A program made the translations under genes and the position numbers. The notes beneath the pieces are model-generated. The model worked only from the letters and a program-made list of their open reading frames with translations. It did no database searches and was not told the origin of the DNA. Below, one piece after another: positions 26,787 through 38,560 of a DNA stretch of 64,000 nt (positions are counted from its first letter, which is position 1; the number at the start of each line of letters is the position of its first letter). Origin of the DNA: Hemibagrus wyckioides (lineage: Eukaryota > Chordata > Actinopteri > Siluriformes > Bagridae). Location: NCBI RefSeq assembly GCF_019097595.1, contig NC_080718.1, positions 22,609,157-22,673,156 of the forward strand. Reading direction: 5' to 3'.

Positions 26787-27560
26787 GTGGTACACAAAGC
26801 ACTAAGGAAGATCAACAACCGCAAGGCAGCAGGACCAGACAACATCCCTGGATGGGCCTTCAGAGCTTGTGCTACAGAGCTGGCTGATGTACTCACCTCC
26901 ATCTTCAACCTCTCTCTCAGTCAGTGCAACATACCCACATGCTTCAAGACCACAACCATCGTCCCACTTCCAAAGAAGACGTGCCTGAATGATTACAGAC
27001 CAGTAACACTCACTTCAATCATCATGAAGTGTTTGAAAGAGTGGTGTTGGCCCAGATTCAGAGCAGCATACCGGACATATTGGACCCCCTGCAGTACACA
27101 TACCGGCCCAACAGGTCCACCTCAGATGCCATTGCTGCTGCCCTCCATATTTTCCTTTCTCATTTGGAAGATAAGAACACCTACATCAGGATGCTTTTTA
27201 TTCACTGCAGTTCCCCCTTCAACATAGTCATCCCCTATAAATTCACCCATAAACTGTCCTGCACTAGGACTACACCCCACACTCTGCAACTGGCTCCTGG
27301 ATTTCCTGACTGGGAGACCGCAGTCTGTCAGGATTGGAAATAGGAACTCAGCCACCATTATAACAAACATTAGCACCCCACAGGGGTGTGTTCTCAGTCG
27401 CATCCCTTTGCACACTGTTCACACATGACTGTGTCATGTCCCACAAGGACAACATCATCCTGAAGTTTGCTGAAGACACCAGAGTGATAGGATGGATCAC
27501 TAGCGGGGGTGATGCAGCCTACAGGAGGGAGGTGGCCAGTCTTGTGATATGATGTGAGTA
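26787..27560 (+). pseudogene. LINE reverse transcriptase remnant
   Basis: This is the enzyme that copies LINE RNA at the nicked target. The frame at 26787-27040 shows [29 protein letters not shown] and [15 protein letters not shown]. It then shifts to another frame (from about 27029) with [17 protein letters not shown] and MLFIHCSS. Motif A reads FIHCSS where the family has an aspartate after FI (codon at 27203-27205 is His). The palm motif reads FAED at 27466-27477 where the family has FADD. Both metal-binding sites are therefore altered in addition to the frameshifts. Confidence 0.85.
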
Positions 27561-27599
27561 CAACAACCTCACCAACAACACAGACAAGACAAAGGAGAT

Positions 27600-28045
27600 G
27601 ATAGTAGACATGAGGATGGAGAGGAGACCTCATCAGGCACTGTTTATTCAAGAGCTTGAAGTGGAGGGGGTGAGCAGTTTCAAATACCTGGGGTCCACAT
27701 CAGCGAGGACCTCACCTGGACACTTAACACCACCCAGCTGGTTAAGAAGGCACAACAGCGGCTGTACTTCCTGAGAAGGCTGAGGAATGTCACTTAAGAT
27801 CCTCAACAACTTCTACAGCTGTGTTACTGAGAGTGTCTTGACCAACTGCATCACCGTGTGGTATTTCAGCACTACTGTGAGGTACCGCAGTCATTTGCGG
27901 AGAGTGGTGAAGACTGCTGAGAAGATCATCAGGTCTCCACTGCCCTCTCTGCAGACAAATTATCACTGTAGAATACACAGGAGAGCTGCCTCCATCCTCA
28001 AGGCCACCTCCCGGAATACCTCCTCGTGCTCTTCAGCCTTGTGGG
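27600..28045 (+). pseudogene. LINE C-terminal region remnant
   Basis: Readable family motifs are VSSFKYL, SEDLTWT, KKAQQRLYFLRRL, KILNNFYSCVTESVLTNCIT and RRVVKTAEKI, in two frames. This is the conserved region downstream of the polymerase in L2/Rex-like LINEs. It ends near 28045 without the usual LEGRRFRS-type end motif. Confidence 0.75.
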
Positions 28046-28097
28046 CATTCCAAAGGACATAGCCAAGGGCTAAGGTACACCCTTAACATCCTAACTA

Positions 28098-28315
28098 ATG
28101 GTGGATCTGTGTTGGATGTTACAGGTCAAACACCTGAGAACACCCATCTACCACCCTCAGACTGATGGGCTTGTGGAGCGGTTCAATCAGGCCCTCGGAA
28201 TGCTGCACCGGGTGGTAGATGAGGAAAGGCAGAACAGGGACCTCCTCTTTGCCTACATCACCAACTGGGAGACGCCCCAGGCCTCCACCGGTTTCACCCC
28301 ATTCCTCTTCTGATG
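28098..28315 (+). pseudogene. Ty3/gypsy integrase core fragment
   Basis: The translation reads VKHLRTPIYHPQTDGLVERF followed by NQALG, a typical gypsy integrase segment. The catalytic-type glutamate of the D,D-35-E triad is the GAG at 28176-28178. The downstream part (WETPQASTGFTPF) matches the conserved end of the core. The first two aspartates are missing because the fragment starts late. It is only about 70 residues long. It lies directly before an RNase H fragment, the reverse of the usual gypsy order. Confidence 0.8.
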
Positions 28316-28449
28316 GCACACTCAATGACTACTGGATGTGGGCCATATTTGTATGACTAGTGTATGGCAGCTGTGACCTTGACTATTGTCTTAGAACACG
28401 CTCTCCTTTCTGCTTTGTTGTAGACTATGTCCAGGAGATGCTAGACTCC

Positions 28450-28690
28450 GGAAGGCTGGGCTGGCCAACCCTCGCATGAACTACGCCACATTCGAGCGAG
28501 AAGCCCTGGCAATAAAGTGGGCCATTGAGGAACTACATGACTACCTAGCAGTGCAACACTTCACCCTAGTCACCAATCATGCTCTCCTGCTATGGATGGC
28601 GAAAAGACACCAACAAACGGGTAACTCGGTGGTTCCTTTTATTGCAGGACTTCTTATAACAGGTTCAGCAATTCCAGCAGAGGGCCAGAC
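28450..28690 (+). pseudogene. Ty3/gypsy RNase H fragment
   Basis: Readable motifs are NYATFEREALAIKWAIEELH, DYLAVQHFTLVTNHALLLWM and a frame-shifted RW-like region after KRHQQTG. The TDH-type motif reads TNH (Asn codon at 28575-28577), so a catalytic aspartate is lost. RNase H removes the RNA strand during LTR-element replication. It sits about 135 bp after the integrase fragment, so most or all reverse transcriptase sequence is missing between them. Confidence 0.75.
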
Positions 28691-29083
28691 ACTGGTGTAA
28701 AGCTAAGGTGGGTTGTCTTAGGACAGGACTAATGCCTGGTGTCTCTCTGTCTCTCTACCCACAGATTCTTCAGGATAAGCCACCACCTTGCTGGTCCGCC
28801 ACCGCTCTGTCTCAGCTTCTGGGCCGTTGCCACCTTCAGCACCTGCACCTAGACCCTCCAGCACTTCTCCCAGCCTTGCAGCTTTAGCCCTTGCCCGCCA
28901 CTATGCCATGCCTACACAGCAGACCTCAAAGCCAGACTTAATTTGAATTTTTAGCTGCCTTCTTCTTCTCTCTGAGTTACCTTTGCTCCCTGAGCTGGCT
29001 AGAAACATCAAATAAAGACTCTTGTGTTGTTTCGCTCTCCCTGCCTCTGTGCTGTCCTGTGTCCTCTCGTTGCACGTGCTACA
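28691..29083 (+). repeat. Probable 3' LTR of the gypsy fragment
   Basis: This non-coding stretch follows RNase H. It has an AATAAA signal near 29012 and ends about 70 bp later in GTGCTACA, as expected for an LTR end. A splice-acceptor-like pyrimidine run plus CAG lies at about 28738-28765. The 5' LTR partner is not in the window and the LTR start is not defined. Confidence 0.45.
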
Positions 29084-29089
29084 CTATGT

Positions 29090-29925
29090 ATTTATGACGT
29101 TAGCTTTATTAAAACACACATAGAGTATAGAGATTGCTCTATGTATTTTTAAATGTAATATAATGTCATATACAGTAAGTAATATAACTTTATGGTGTAT
29201 AGCTGATTTGTTCTCTTTCTGCATTAGATTAATATAATCCACTATGTTTTCAGCACCCTTACTTTTAAAGAATAAATTGATATCAGTGATATCACTAAAA
29301 GTCAAGTCTTTACTAGCATCCTGGATTGTGCCACTGGCATAAGTCTCCTTTCGTATAAATAGTTTTAACTACAAACAATACACAAGGTTAGAATTTCTTC
29401 CTTTTGTGTAAGTGCAGTGTAATAATGTCAGAAAAATCACTGCTCAGAGACCACATGTGCACTTTTTATTTGGGCTTGTAGTCAGTCAGTAGCATAAAAC
29501 ATTAAAACTTTCCTCGAAACAAATTACTTTGCAGCTTCCCAGCTTACACTGAAAGCTTGGCCTTTGTCACATACTCTCAGCTCAGTGCTCAGGGAAAAAT
29601 CTGGATGTTGTTTTATTTCCCACATGGATTCTTGCCAGATAATATCTTGTCCAATACCCCAAGCAAAAAACATGAAGCAGCCAGAGCAGATCTGTCACAT
29701 TGCAGACCATCCCTGCATCCTCTTAGCTGGGATTTTCACTGCTTTTCCACACCAGTCTTCTAACCACTGGCCCTGATAATAACTTCCCACCTGTTCTAGC
29801 TGCCAATCATTACGAAGTCTTGCCATTCGCACAGTGTTGACTGCCAAGCTAATACATGCTCAGCAACTCTGTACAAGCCCTCATAACATGTATTCAAGGC
29901 TGTAAGACATGTAAGATATTCTAGT
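29090..29925. other. Non-coding stretch
   Basis: No gene or repeat that I recognise. Confidence 0.5.
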
Positions 29926-29929
29926 TAAC

Positions 29930-30173
29930 ACTAGTATTATAGTGGAAGGTTCTTGATCAACACTTTACTTACTTTACTGTGTTTTATTGGCCTGTTTTAC
30001 TACTACTACTACTACTACTACTACTAGGAATAATAATAATAATACTGTGCATTATAAGTATAATAAACAACAATTAAAATGTAGTATTCCACTAGTTTTA
30101 TAGTGGAAGGTTCTTGATCTACACTTTAATTACTGCACTGTGTTTTATTGGCCTGTTTTAATACTACTACTAC
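29930..30173. repeat. Local direct duplication (two copies of about 83 bp)
   Basis: 29930-30013 and 30091-30173 share 'tatagtggaaggttcttgat', 'cacttta', 'tgttttattggcctgtttta' and a trailing TAC-repeat tract. They differ at only a few bases and are offset by 161 bp. The spacer has TAC and AAT microsatellites, which suggests slippage or unequal exchange. Confidence 0.85.
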
Positions 30174-30245
30174 TCAGTTCACTTTTATTTGTATGGCATT
30201 TTTAACAGTGGATATTGTCACAAAACAGCGTTACAGGAATATAAA
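30172..30245 (-). repeat. Dispersed fish repeat, family A (3' tail only)
   Basis: The reverse complement reads 'cgctgttttgtgacaatatc', 'cactgttaaaaatgccatac' and 'aaataaaagtgaactg', the 3' end of family A. Only this end is present, as in 5'-truncated retroposed copies. Confidence 0.65.
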
Positions 30246-30249
30246 ATTC

Positions 30250-31930
30250 GGAAAGTTTACAATTCAAACTTACCCTACCTATCTTAGTCCTCTAATTCTT
30301 CAATCATCTTGCTTCTGGTGAAACTGCAGTGTTCCTGATCGAACAGAAAGATTTGTAACAAATAAGACAATATGAATTCCAATTCCTATGTTAATGAATG
30401 CTTTCTCATTGTTCAGCAAATTTTGTAGGGTTTAAAGTGACATCAGTACATTTCAATTTCCCTCTGCTTTCATGTGGTTTGGTACTGTTTCTTCTCAGTG
30501 TTTGACACTGTTTTAAAACACTTGGTACTTTCAGAACTTGTTTAAATTCTTTAAAAGCTTAGGTTGATATCTCTATTTGGGGACACAAATTACAAAACCA
30601 GGCTTGATTTGTGGATCCGAATCCAAACCATTTATGATTTGATTTGATCAATGGATTTGTAATTGATACATCACAGTGATGTGCTGTCATGCTGATAATA
30701 ATCCTCTTTACAAACCCAAGTGAAGCAAGCTATATGTTTGTTTGCAGGAAAGCAGGAATTATGAGTGTATTAGTATACAGTAGTATATCTTCCAAAAAGT
30801 TTGGTATATAAGTTATTGAGTCACTTTCTGTTTTATTACTATTGCTGCCAAGGGACTCGTTATTACACACATACAGCAGAAGATTTAATGGCAGCAATAA
30901 ACATTTCTTGCTTTTATGAGTGAAAAGAGTTTATCTGGAAAATCTCTTAAATGCTAAGGTTTTCCTGCACAAAAATGGAACAGCTTGGGAAATTTATTGT
31001 ATTTTTTTTCCTGTCTGCGGTCAGTGTAATATTTCGTTATTCAATGTACATATTTGAGGGCAAATTTATAGATTAGTTAAAGAACATTTCCACAAGGGTG
31101 TCAGAATAACAGTGCTGAGGAGCTGCAGGTTTAGGTTAACTTGACTATGTTAGGCACATAGGCAAAGAGTTCAAAAAGGTTGGGCAAACTCCAAACCTAG
31201 CACAGGCACAGGTGAAGCGATCAGAAAACATAGTCACAAGTAACAGTACTATGGCAGGGATTATATGGATTATTTGTGTTTTAATTAATAGTACACAAAT
31301 AGGCTTAACAACTAGGAAAAAAAAACACTCATTATTGACATCTATCCAATTCACACTGTGTGTGCTACTCGTGCTTAATCCCAGTGCCTGCTGACCTGCA
31401 GGAATCAGCTGAGGAGCCCATGCAAGCACGTGAGAAAGAATAAAATGTCCAAACTAAACTAAATAAAGGTCAGTACAAAACTCTCAGTTAGGCCAACATT
31501 CATTTCCATTAGTCTGTAATAATGCACTTAACTAGCTAAGTAGCTTTCAATATGTTGTTACATTATTGGTACCACTTTATAGTCTGGCTGAGTTAAATAG
31601 TTTTTTTGATTAGCCATTTGCACACTTACTTCCAGTCAGCATAACTTCATACAGCATGATTTCTACTTTATATGAGGAAAAACAGAAACTTTTTTTCTTA
31701 GCATGTTTTTTGTAATGTATGAAATTACTTTCAAGACAAATCACGTAACTTGTGCTTGCATGGACACACCCTATCAAAAAGTTTATCCTGGTGGAAGAGC
31801 GCAAATATAAAATATAATGATTAGAAGTGTTATCATGTGAAATAACAAAAAGTGAAATTACACTGTATAAAAATTAAAGGAAAAATAATGAAAGGAAAAA
31901 AAAAAAGAAAAATATAAATAAAATTTAAAA
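30250..31930. other. Non-coding stretch
   Basis: AT-rich, with no recognisable gene or repeat. Confidence 0.5.
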
Positions 31931-31933
31931 AAA

Positions 31934-32440
31934 GGTTGAAGCACCTTTTGATTTTATCCCACCACTCTTTTTTTTTGGGTAAGAGACTATGAAAGTGGCA
32001 CATCTTGGCAATTTCTCCCACTCTTTCTTTCAAAAACTTTCCAGATCTATCAAAAAAAGAGCATCACCTATACACGGCCTGCTTTAGGTCACCTACAGAT
32101 TTTCACTTGGATTCAGGTCTAGGCTCTGGCTAGCTCATTCAAAAACTTTGATCTGCTTTTGGTTTGGCTATTCCTTTGTTGATTTGGATGCCTGCTTTGG
32201 GTAATTGTCATGCTGAAAGGTGAAATTCCTTTTCATCTTCACCTTACTAGCAGACATCTGAAGGTTTTCCTCTAAAATCGACTGGTATTTGTAGCTATTC
32301 ATGATTTGCTCCACTTTGATAAATGCCTCAGATCTGGCTAAAGAAAAGCAGCTTTAAAGGATGATGCTGCCACCACCATGCTGCACCGTGGGGTTGGCTT
32401 TTTTATTTTGCACCAAATATAATTTTTGGAATTATGGAAA
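31934..32440 (-). mobile_element. Tc1-like transposase remnant
   Basis: On the minus strand a decayed C-terminal half of a Tc1-like transposase is readable. In order it shows VQHGGGSI near 32375, then FQHDNYPKQASKSTKE with the second catalytic Asp (about 32205), then SLDLNPSENL with the third acidic residue (about 32110). Several stops interrupt it. The inverted-repeat ends are not evident. Tc1-like enzymes normally have about 340 residues, so the DNA-binding half is missing or unrecognisable. Confidence 0.75.
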
Positions 32441-34880
32441 TATTATTCCTTATATATTGAGATCGGACTCCTTAGACATTGTGGATTCTTTTTTTTTTTT
32501 TTTTTAATTAGAACTGGCTTCCTTCTAGCCTCCCGTACCTCAGACGTGAAGAATATGAGAAATTATTGTCACATGCAGAGAGTAATCATTACTTGTCAGA
32601 TATTCCTACAGCCTCCCTGGGAAGATTTTGTCGTGTCATTTTATTCATATATTTAGATGAATGTTCAGTTTGTGGTGAGGTCACTGTGGTGCTCCATTTA
32701 TTTGTTGATGAGGGCTTTTACAGTGTTCCATGGTTACATGATGTGTCCAGTAAATCTGCTATACACCGTCCTGTTCTAGCCATATGTGTGTTTAGGATAA
32801 GGATAATAATTAGGGAATTATATTATGTATAACAGTGTTATGATTTAGATTATTCTGCATATCATATCAGAGGTACACCAATCCACTACATCTGTGAGCA
32901 AGAAAAACAGCAGGTGCACTGGCAAGGAATGAATGGCATGGAAACTCTGAGACAGAATGTAAATTAGGAGTCTTGAGATTCCTGGTAAAGCTTCATCTTC
33001 TGCTCGACTGATATGCACTGTCCTTTGCTCAGTGAATGATAAGTGGGAACTGTGTGATCAAAATGTCATCTCATCTTGACTACCTGCCAGGAGGATAGAG
33101 GTAACAGTACATCAAAGACTTGACCATACGGTGTCCTCGAGGAGCTTATGTGTCCCTCTCACAGCTCAGCTTTCTGGTCTTTCTTCGCTAAACGATCCGA
33201 TCATAAAGGAGCTGCTGTTGGAAAAACATTTTGCACATTGGCACTCATTTTAAAGGGAGGCATCTCATTTGCACAGACAAATAAGTGAAGACATAATTCT
33301 ACTATTGTCTTACGTAAGCGTTGTGCATGTGAAAGAAAGCGTGCCACCACTAATGGTCTTGGTAATTATGATTTATCTTGAGTTTTCGTAACTAGGTGGG
33401 GAGGAATAACAGGCTGGATGCCAGTGCTGAGTTGAGAATTCTCTATCATTGATCAGAATTATTGAGAAACCATAAAGAGAGTCCATGAATAAGAAATAGG
33501 GACAGGTTGTAATGAGAAAGTGACACATTATTTTTTTTGTAAATTAGGAAAGTTATTTCTAGGAGATGGAGTCCCTTGGTCAAGCCTATTTAACACAATA
33601 TGTGCTATAGGAACTCAAAGGAATTAAATTGACGATTGAACAACTTTTAATCATTTTCAATCACTGTTGCCTTACTTCTATCCAACTCTACAGTGAGTCA
33701 ACGACGAGGCTGAGAAACGCTGGAGACAATGGACATGTTTTTTGATTATTGCACAACAAATTTATACATAGGATCATATGCATTGCAACTTTATTTATAT
33801 ATGACTACTGTACATATATGTTTACACAGGCTGTTTATTTATTTAATTTACTTATTTTAATTTATTTGTTTTAATAAACCGAGTGAAAAACGGAAATAAG
33901 CCAGATGACAAAAAATAAAAATAAAAAATAAAAAATAAAAACAAAAACAGCTTGTCCTATTATCAAAAAACTACAAAGAGCAAGCTTCTCTGTCCTGAAG
34001 ACTCTCCTATACATGTCTAACATTTAAATCCATTTATTTCTAGACTTCAGTTATACAGAGTGTCCACTTTACAAGTCTAAGTGAATAAACTGTTAGAAAG
34101 GAAAAAAAAAAGATAAACACATTAATATGTTGCATCCAGCACTATTGTCAGAGCTCCTTTTGTTGAAAATTAATTAACACCTCCTGATGAATCAGAATTG
34201 CACTGTGGAATAAACAGTACTAAGACCAGGATAAATATTGCATGTTCTTGCTGTTTGCATCATTAATTTGGCAGCATAAGTGTCATTAGCTTGCAGCTGT
34301 GTAATTGGAGATATGATTGCTGGACTTTGATATGTCTCCCTGGGTTGTACGGTGAATTGATAAGACAACAAATTTCTGTAGCTTTTAATCTATACTAAGG
34401 CCTTTGTGGCACTGTGGCTCACAGAGGTTAAATTCTGAACTCTAACTCTGTTTTGACTTCATTAAAACTCAAGCATTAGCCTGCTGATGAAATGACAGAT
34501 TCACACCAAGGCAGTGGGAGTGTTCAAGACTGTGCATTTGCTTATAATATATCAACCCATGTGATAATGAATCAAGATTTTTTTTTTTCCATTTTGTAAA
34601 ACTTTGCATTTAGGAGGATTCATCAAAATGTCAAAAATGTTTTCACATGACTGAGTTTCGGTAACAGAAATGCTCATGATGAAGGATTTCAAACCTGGGT
34701 ATTTGTAATGTATTGCCTCACTTGGCTGAGAGCTGCACTTCCCTTTTATACTTTGATGACACTAAAAGTGACTTCTCTGACCTCTTTGGTGATGGAGATT
34801 TTAAAACAGACAACCTGTTGGGTGTTGCTGTGGCTAAACTCTACTGTATAAAACAGCCCAAAAATCAAAAAACATGGAAA
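32441..34880. other. Non-coding stretch, possibly regulatory
   Basis: No gene. A poly-T run lies near 32490 and an (AAAAT)n run at 33903-33945. The segments at 33000-33520 and 34120-34480 are balanced in composition, unique-looking and dense in TAAT/AATTA and E-box-like words. They resemble conserved non-coding elements in texture only. Confidence 0.4.
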
Positions 34881-34884
34881 CCAT

Positions 34885-35150
34885 GTTTGCCTCCAACCTC
34901 CAGGGTTAGGGGTTTGATTCCTGCCTCTCCCTTGTGTTAATGAAGTTTGGATTTTCTCCCTGTGCTTCAGGGATTTTTCTCCTGGTACTCCGGTTTCCTT
35001 CCAAAAACATGCAGCCTGATCTAAATTTTCCAGTTGTGGCCTAGGATGAGTTTGCACCCCATCCAGGGTGTCCCCTGGCCTGTGATTCGTACACTTCCAG
35101 GCTCCCCGTGACCCTGTGTAGGATAAGCAGTACAGAAAATGGTTGGATAT
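34885..35150 (-). repeat. Dispersed fish repeat, family B (copy 3)
   Basis: The minus strand carries the family-B words: 'cacagggtcacggggagcct', 'gtgtacgaatcacaggcc', 'catgtttttggaaggaaacc' and 'ggagagg'. A 155-codon minus-strand open frame across it is an artefact of the repeat. Confidence 0.7.
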
Positions 35151-35154
35151 GTAA

Positions 35155-37840
35155 ATGAATTTATTTAAGTTTCTTTCTAATGTTTTAAAATACCTGATAA
35201 AGTATAGTAACAAGAAATGCAGCTCACAGAGCTGTGTGAATTATTTGACAATTATTTCCTCCATAAAGCCAGTGACAGGAATCAGTCAAGTAAAGAGATG
35301 ACAACGAGGCTTGTGTCTAAATGCCATGATTGACTTTCACTGTCACTATTGAGATGGTGACTGATGAGAATAATGCCTATAATCAAAGTGTATTCCATTA
35401 TAATCATTCTTTAAGAAATTCAGTACTATTTTGGAATAAGTTTAAATTAAAGGTAAGCAAGGCATCTTTCAGTGAAAATGGAATGAAATCTATAACCATA
35501 TCAGTATGACATATAGACTATCACCAGTTGGATAACAATGTTGTGTGTCTTTCAGAGTGAGAGAGTGTGGGAAAATGACTTGGATGAAAGTGTTATGTAA
35601 TAAACTTGGGTTTCATATACTCAATACCCGTGGATGTGTGTTATTATTTTGGAAACGGCTTGCTTTATACTTAGAGTAGGAGTCAGAGTCATGCTTCTCA
35701 GCAGCTGCAGTAAAGAATCATTTTAAAACCTCACCCTCCAACATGGGGACTTGAAGTTTAGTGTCTTTTTTTTTTGTGACATGGTTTAGTGCAGCTCTGT
35801 AAACCCCTATCCTGACTGTCTGGTAGATGAAACAGTGACCCCAAAGGAGTGTTACCTTGTCAGTGTGCTGAAACAAAGAGAGCGAGAGAGAGAGAGAGAG
35901 AGAAACAGACAGATATACAGCAATGTGGGGAGGCAGGAAATTCAGTTTTCTACCACTGTGGCATTTTGCCTGCTGTTCATTGTCTGTGACTGTGGCTTGG
36001 TGCATCTGCATTGCAGCATGATTTATCATCAGACGGAATGCTGTCAGATCAAACATTGTCTTCTAGAGTGCTCGCCAAAAATTCACTGAATGTAACATTG
36101 AGTTTTTAAAGTGTGCAGCCATCACCATATGCCAGAACTGAACTAGTGATTTACTTACTGCAGAGTTTTATTTATTTATTTATTTTTTATTTTGAAGGAT
36201 TATATTTCCCCTGTGACAAAAGCTAGTAGCTCTCAAGGCACACTTTCAGTCCTTTCTGTTGTTCTAGCCGTCTTAAATACAGGAATCAAATAAATTCCCC
36301 TGTCTGGCTCACAATACTTTCATCCAAGTCCCCCACAAAAAAGGTCTGTTGCCCTTTGTGTTGTGTTCTTTAATCTACACTCAAGGTTTCTTCTGTAAAG
36401 GTGTCTCATAACGGGATGCTCTGGACTTGTAATTGCTTCCCCACAGATTGCTGGCTCCCTGAGAAAGTAGGCTAATTGTGTAGGATGGGAGCATTTGGTG
36501 ACCTTGATGAGATGCAGTTACAGCAAACTTTCTGTTTTTTTTCAGCGTAGTCGTTTGCAGTATGTGAAATTTGTCAGTAGTGTCTAAGATGTGCCAGGGC
36601 TAAATACGAAATACATATTATGCACAGTGGCATATTGAAGAGTGCTGTCTACTGCATGATGCCTTATGTCGTGGAAAATGCTTCTGCATAAATTCAATGA
36701 CCTGCGGGAGGGCTGGCATGACCACATGTGGCCATACTGACAGGCAGTCAGTTAGCTCTTAGTGTGCTGTCAGTCCAACACTTGACACTTTTCTTATTTA
36801 CTTTTCCTGTGCCATCTGGCCTGTTTTTTTCTTCTTACCCATGGAAGAGGATTAGTCACACTTTCACATTACTCACATGGCTACAATTTTACTCTGGATC
36901 AAGAAGAAGTGAGAATGGGGAATACTGTGGTTAGAAATGATCAGAGGGACTGTTTTTTTTTGGGTAGCAGATTTCAAAATAATATATAATTTATAATATC
37001 ATGAAAGATACATTTTTTGTAAATAATAAGAATGTTTTTGTAGCATCCTCATATGTTAGAAAATAGTTTACAGCAGAACCCCTTCTTTGCTATCAGATTT
37101 CGTTAGTTAAAAACTGTATAGCAGCATAAAATTATATAATGAATAAATCATGATGCGCTTCTACCCCAAGGTGGATTATTTCTCAGTAATAGCACCTCCC
37201 AAAGTTTTATTACTTTTATGTCACAAATTGCCAAGGTGTGTTTAATGTTGTTGAACGTCCACAAAAAGTTATCTCCTCCTACTCAACTCTCTTGGAGTTA
37301 ATGGACAAAATATGCAAATGGTCGTGTTAATGAAAAACCACAAAGTCCACCATTTTTTTGTCTTAAGTCTTTGGAGTAACTTAAAGAAACAGCTTTATTT
37401 CTGACTGTTACAAAGAACTGACACTGGAGACTCCTTCCAAAAGGGGTAAATAAACATCTCCTCAAATTAAAAAAACAAGCAAACAAAAAACTTCACAATA
37501 TCATTGATTACACTGTTTAATAACCTGAGGATCTGTGCTTAAAATAAATTTTAAAACATTTTCTGTCATCTTTTTCATTGTTGCTACATATTTCCAACAG
37601 TGTATTTCAATAAGATTGGATATTAATTCATTGTACAGCATTGTACATTGTACCTATACTTTTAACTTAATACATGTATTTATTTTTAATTCTTATATTT
37701 TATTTTACTTTTATTTTACTTTCAATACTTTAGGGATCAACAAAGTATCCTGATAATTGGAGCAATCTGCTATACAAGACCCTGTGTTAGATGTGTAAGA
37801 CTTCATAAATGATAACATATACCCTCAAATGATGTAAAAG
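35155..37840. other. Non-coding stretch
   Basis: A (GA)n tract lies at 35879-35903. At 37500-37755 the sequence is AT-rich and ends 'tttagggatcaacaaagtat', much like the 3' end of Rex/L2-type LINEs, so a LINE 3' UTR remnant is likely there. No gene is visible elsewhere. Confidence 0.45.
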
Positions 37841-37844
37841 AATA

Positions 37845-38155
37845 GCGTTCACTCTATCATCTGGAAATTGCGAGTTTGAATCTCGACAATGCTGCATCCT
37901 TGGCAAGGAGTCTTGCCATTAGCAAGCAAACCTAGCCATGGTTTCTGGGTGGAATGGATGACGTACATACAATGTGCATATATGAAGTCATGTACGTGAA
38001 AGAGGGTAGGAAAAGCGTGTGTTAAAAGAGTGTCTTATACTGCCCTGTGCAGCTGTGGAGGAAACACATATCAGCCTTCAGCTATCCTGGCTGGTAGCTA
38101 TTGTACAATGGGAAGAATTGGTTCCCAATTAGGGAGAAAATAGAAAAAAAGAGCA
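37845..38155 (+). repeat. tRNA-derived SINE-like remnant
   Basis: The start resembles a tRNA-derived SINE head. 'cactctatcatctgg' is followed by 'gcgagtttgaatctcgacaa', which contains a B-box-like GTTTGAATCTC, then 'tgctgcatcc'. The tail ends 'ggttcccaattagggag' then 'aaaatagaaaaa'. I recognise the same head and tail order in a common otophysan SINE-like repeat. The middle is diverged. The A-box is poorly preserved. Confidence 0.55.
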
Positions 38156-38249
38156 AAAATTATCAGAAGAAATCAAGATAAAACCATTAAGACTGATACC
38201 ATGCTGAGACTTCTATCAATTGATCACTAAGGGCTGTTTAGATGTGTCC

Positions 38250-38560
38250 AGATGTTCCATACATGGCTGCACCCTGTGGTGATGTTTTCCACTTACCCCC
38301 CAGACCTACAGTTCCTGCTTCTGTTCCTCCTGCTTTTTTCTCTCAAGCTATTTACTCTTAGGATTCAGCCTCCTGCTGCAGAGGGTCCTCTGAGCTAGAT
38401 ACCTTGGAGGATTATACTTCTCAAAAACTGCTTATGCTTATGATTCACCTTCTTTCTGCAGCGATTTGCTTTTCCTGGAAACCCAAGAGATTTGCACCAC
38501 CTAGGAACTGATCTCTATTCACAGTATACTCATCTCTGTATACACCCTGTACATTTTCAA
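38250..38560 (+). repeat. Possible family-A 5' region
   Basis: It is pyrimidine-rich with words resembling the 5' part of the long family-A copy near 14800 (gacctacagttcctg, cttggaggatt, tgcagc). The conserved 3' core is missing. This is a weak assignment. Confidence 0.25.

Larger units (their letters stand above)
25975..28045 (+). mobile_element. Dead CR1/L2/Rex-type LINE retrotransposon
   Basis: A non-LTR retrotransposon truncated at both ends runs from the endonuclease into the region after the reverse transcriptase. The order is endonuclease (25983-26244), linker (26467-26790), reverse transcriptase (26787-27560) and C-terminal region (27600-28045). Multiple frameshifts and stops are present. 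No 5' UTR or tail repeat is visible, and the 3' end runs into an unrelated gypsy fragment near 28090. The subfamily (L2, Rex1 or a relative) was not resolved. Confidence 0.85.

Noticed and set aside
26444..26887. 147-codon frame as a gene
   Set aside because: It overlaps the LINE linker in the wrong frame. The real LINE motifs are in the neighbouring frames.
34746..35213. 155-codon minus-strand frame
   Set aside because: Most of it lies in a family-B repeat, and no protein family is recognised.
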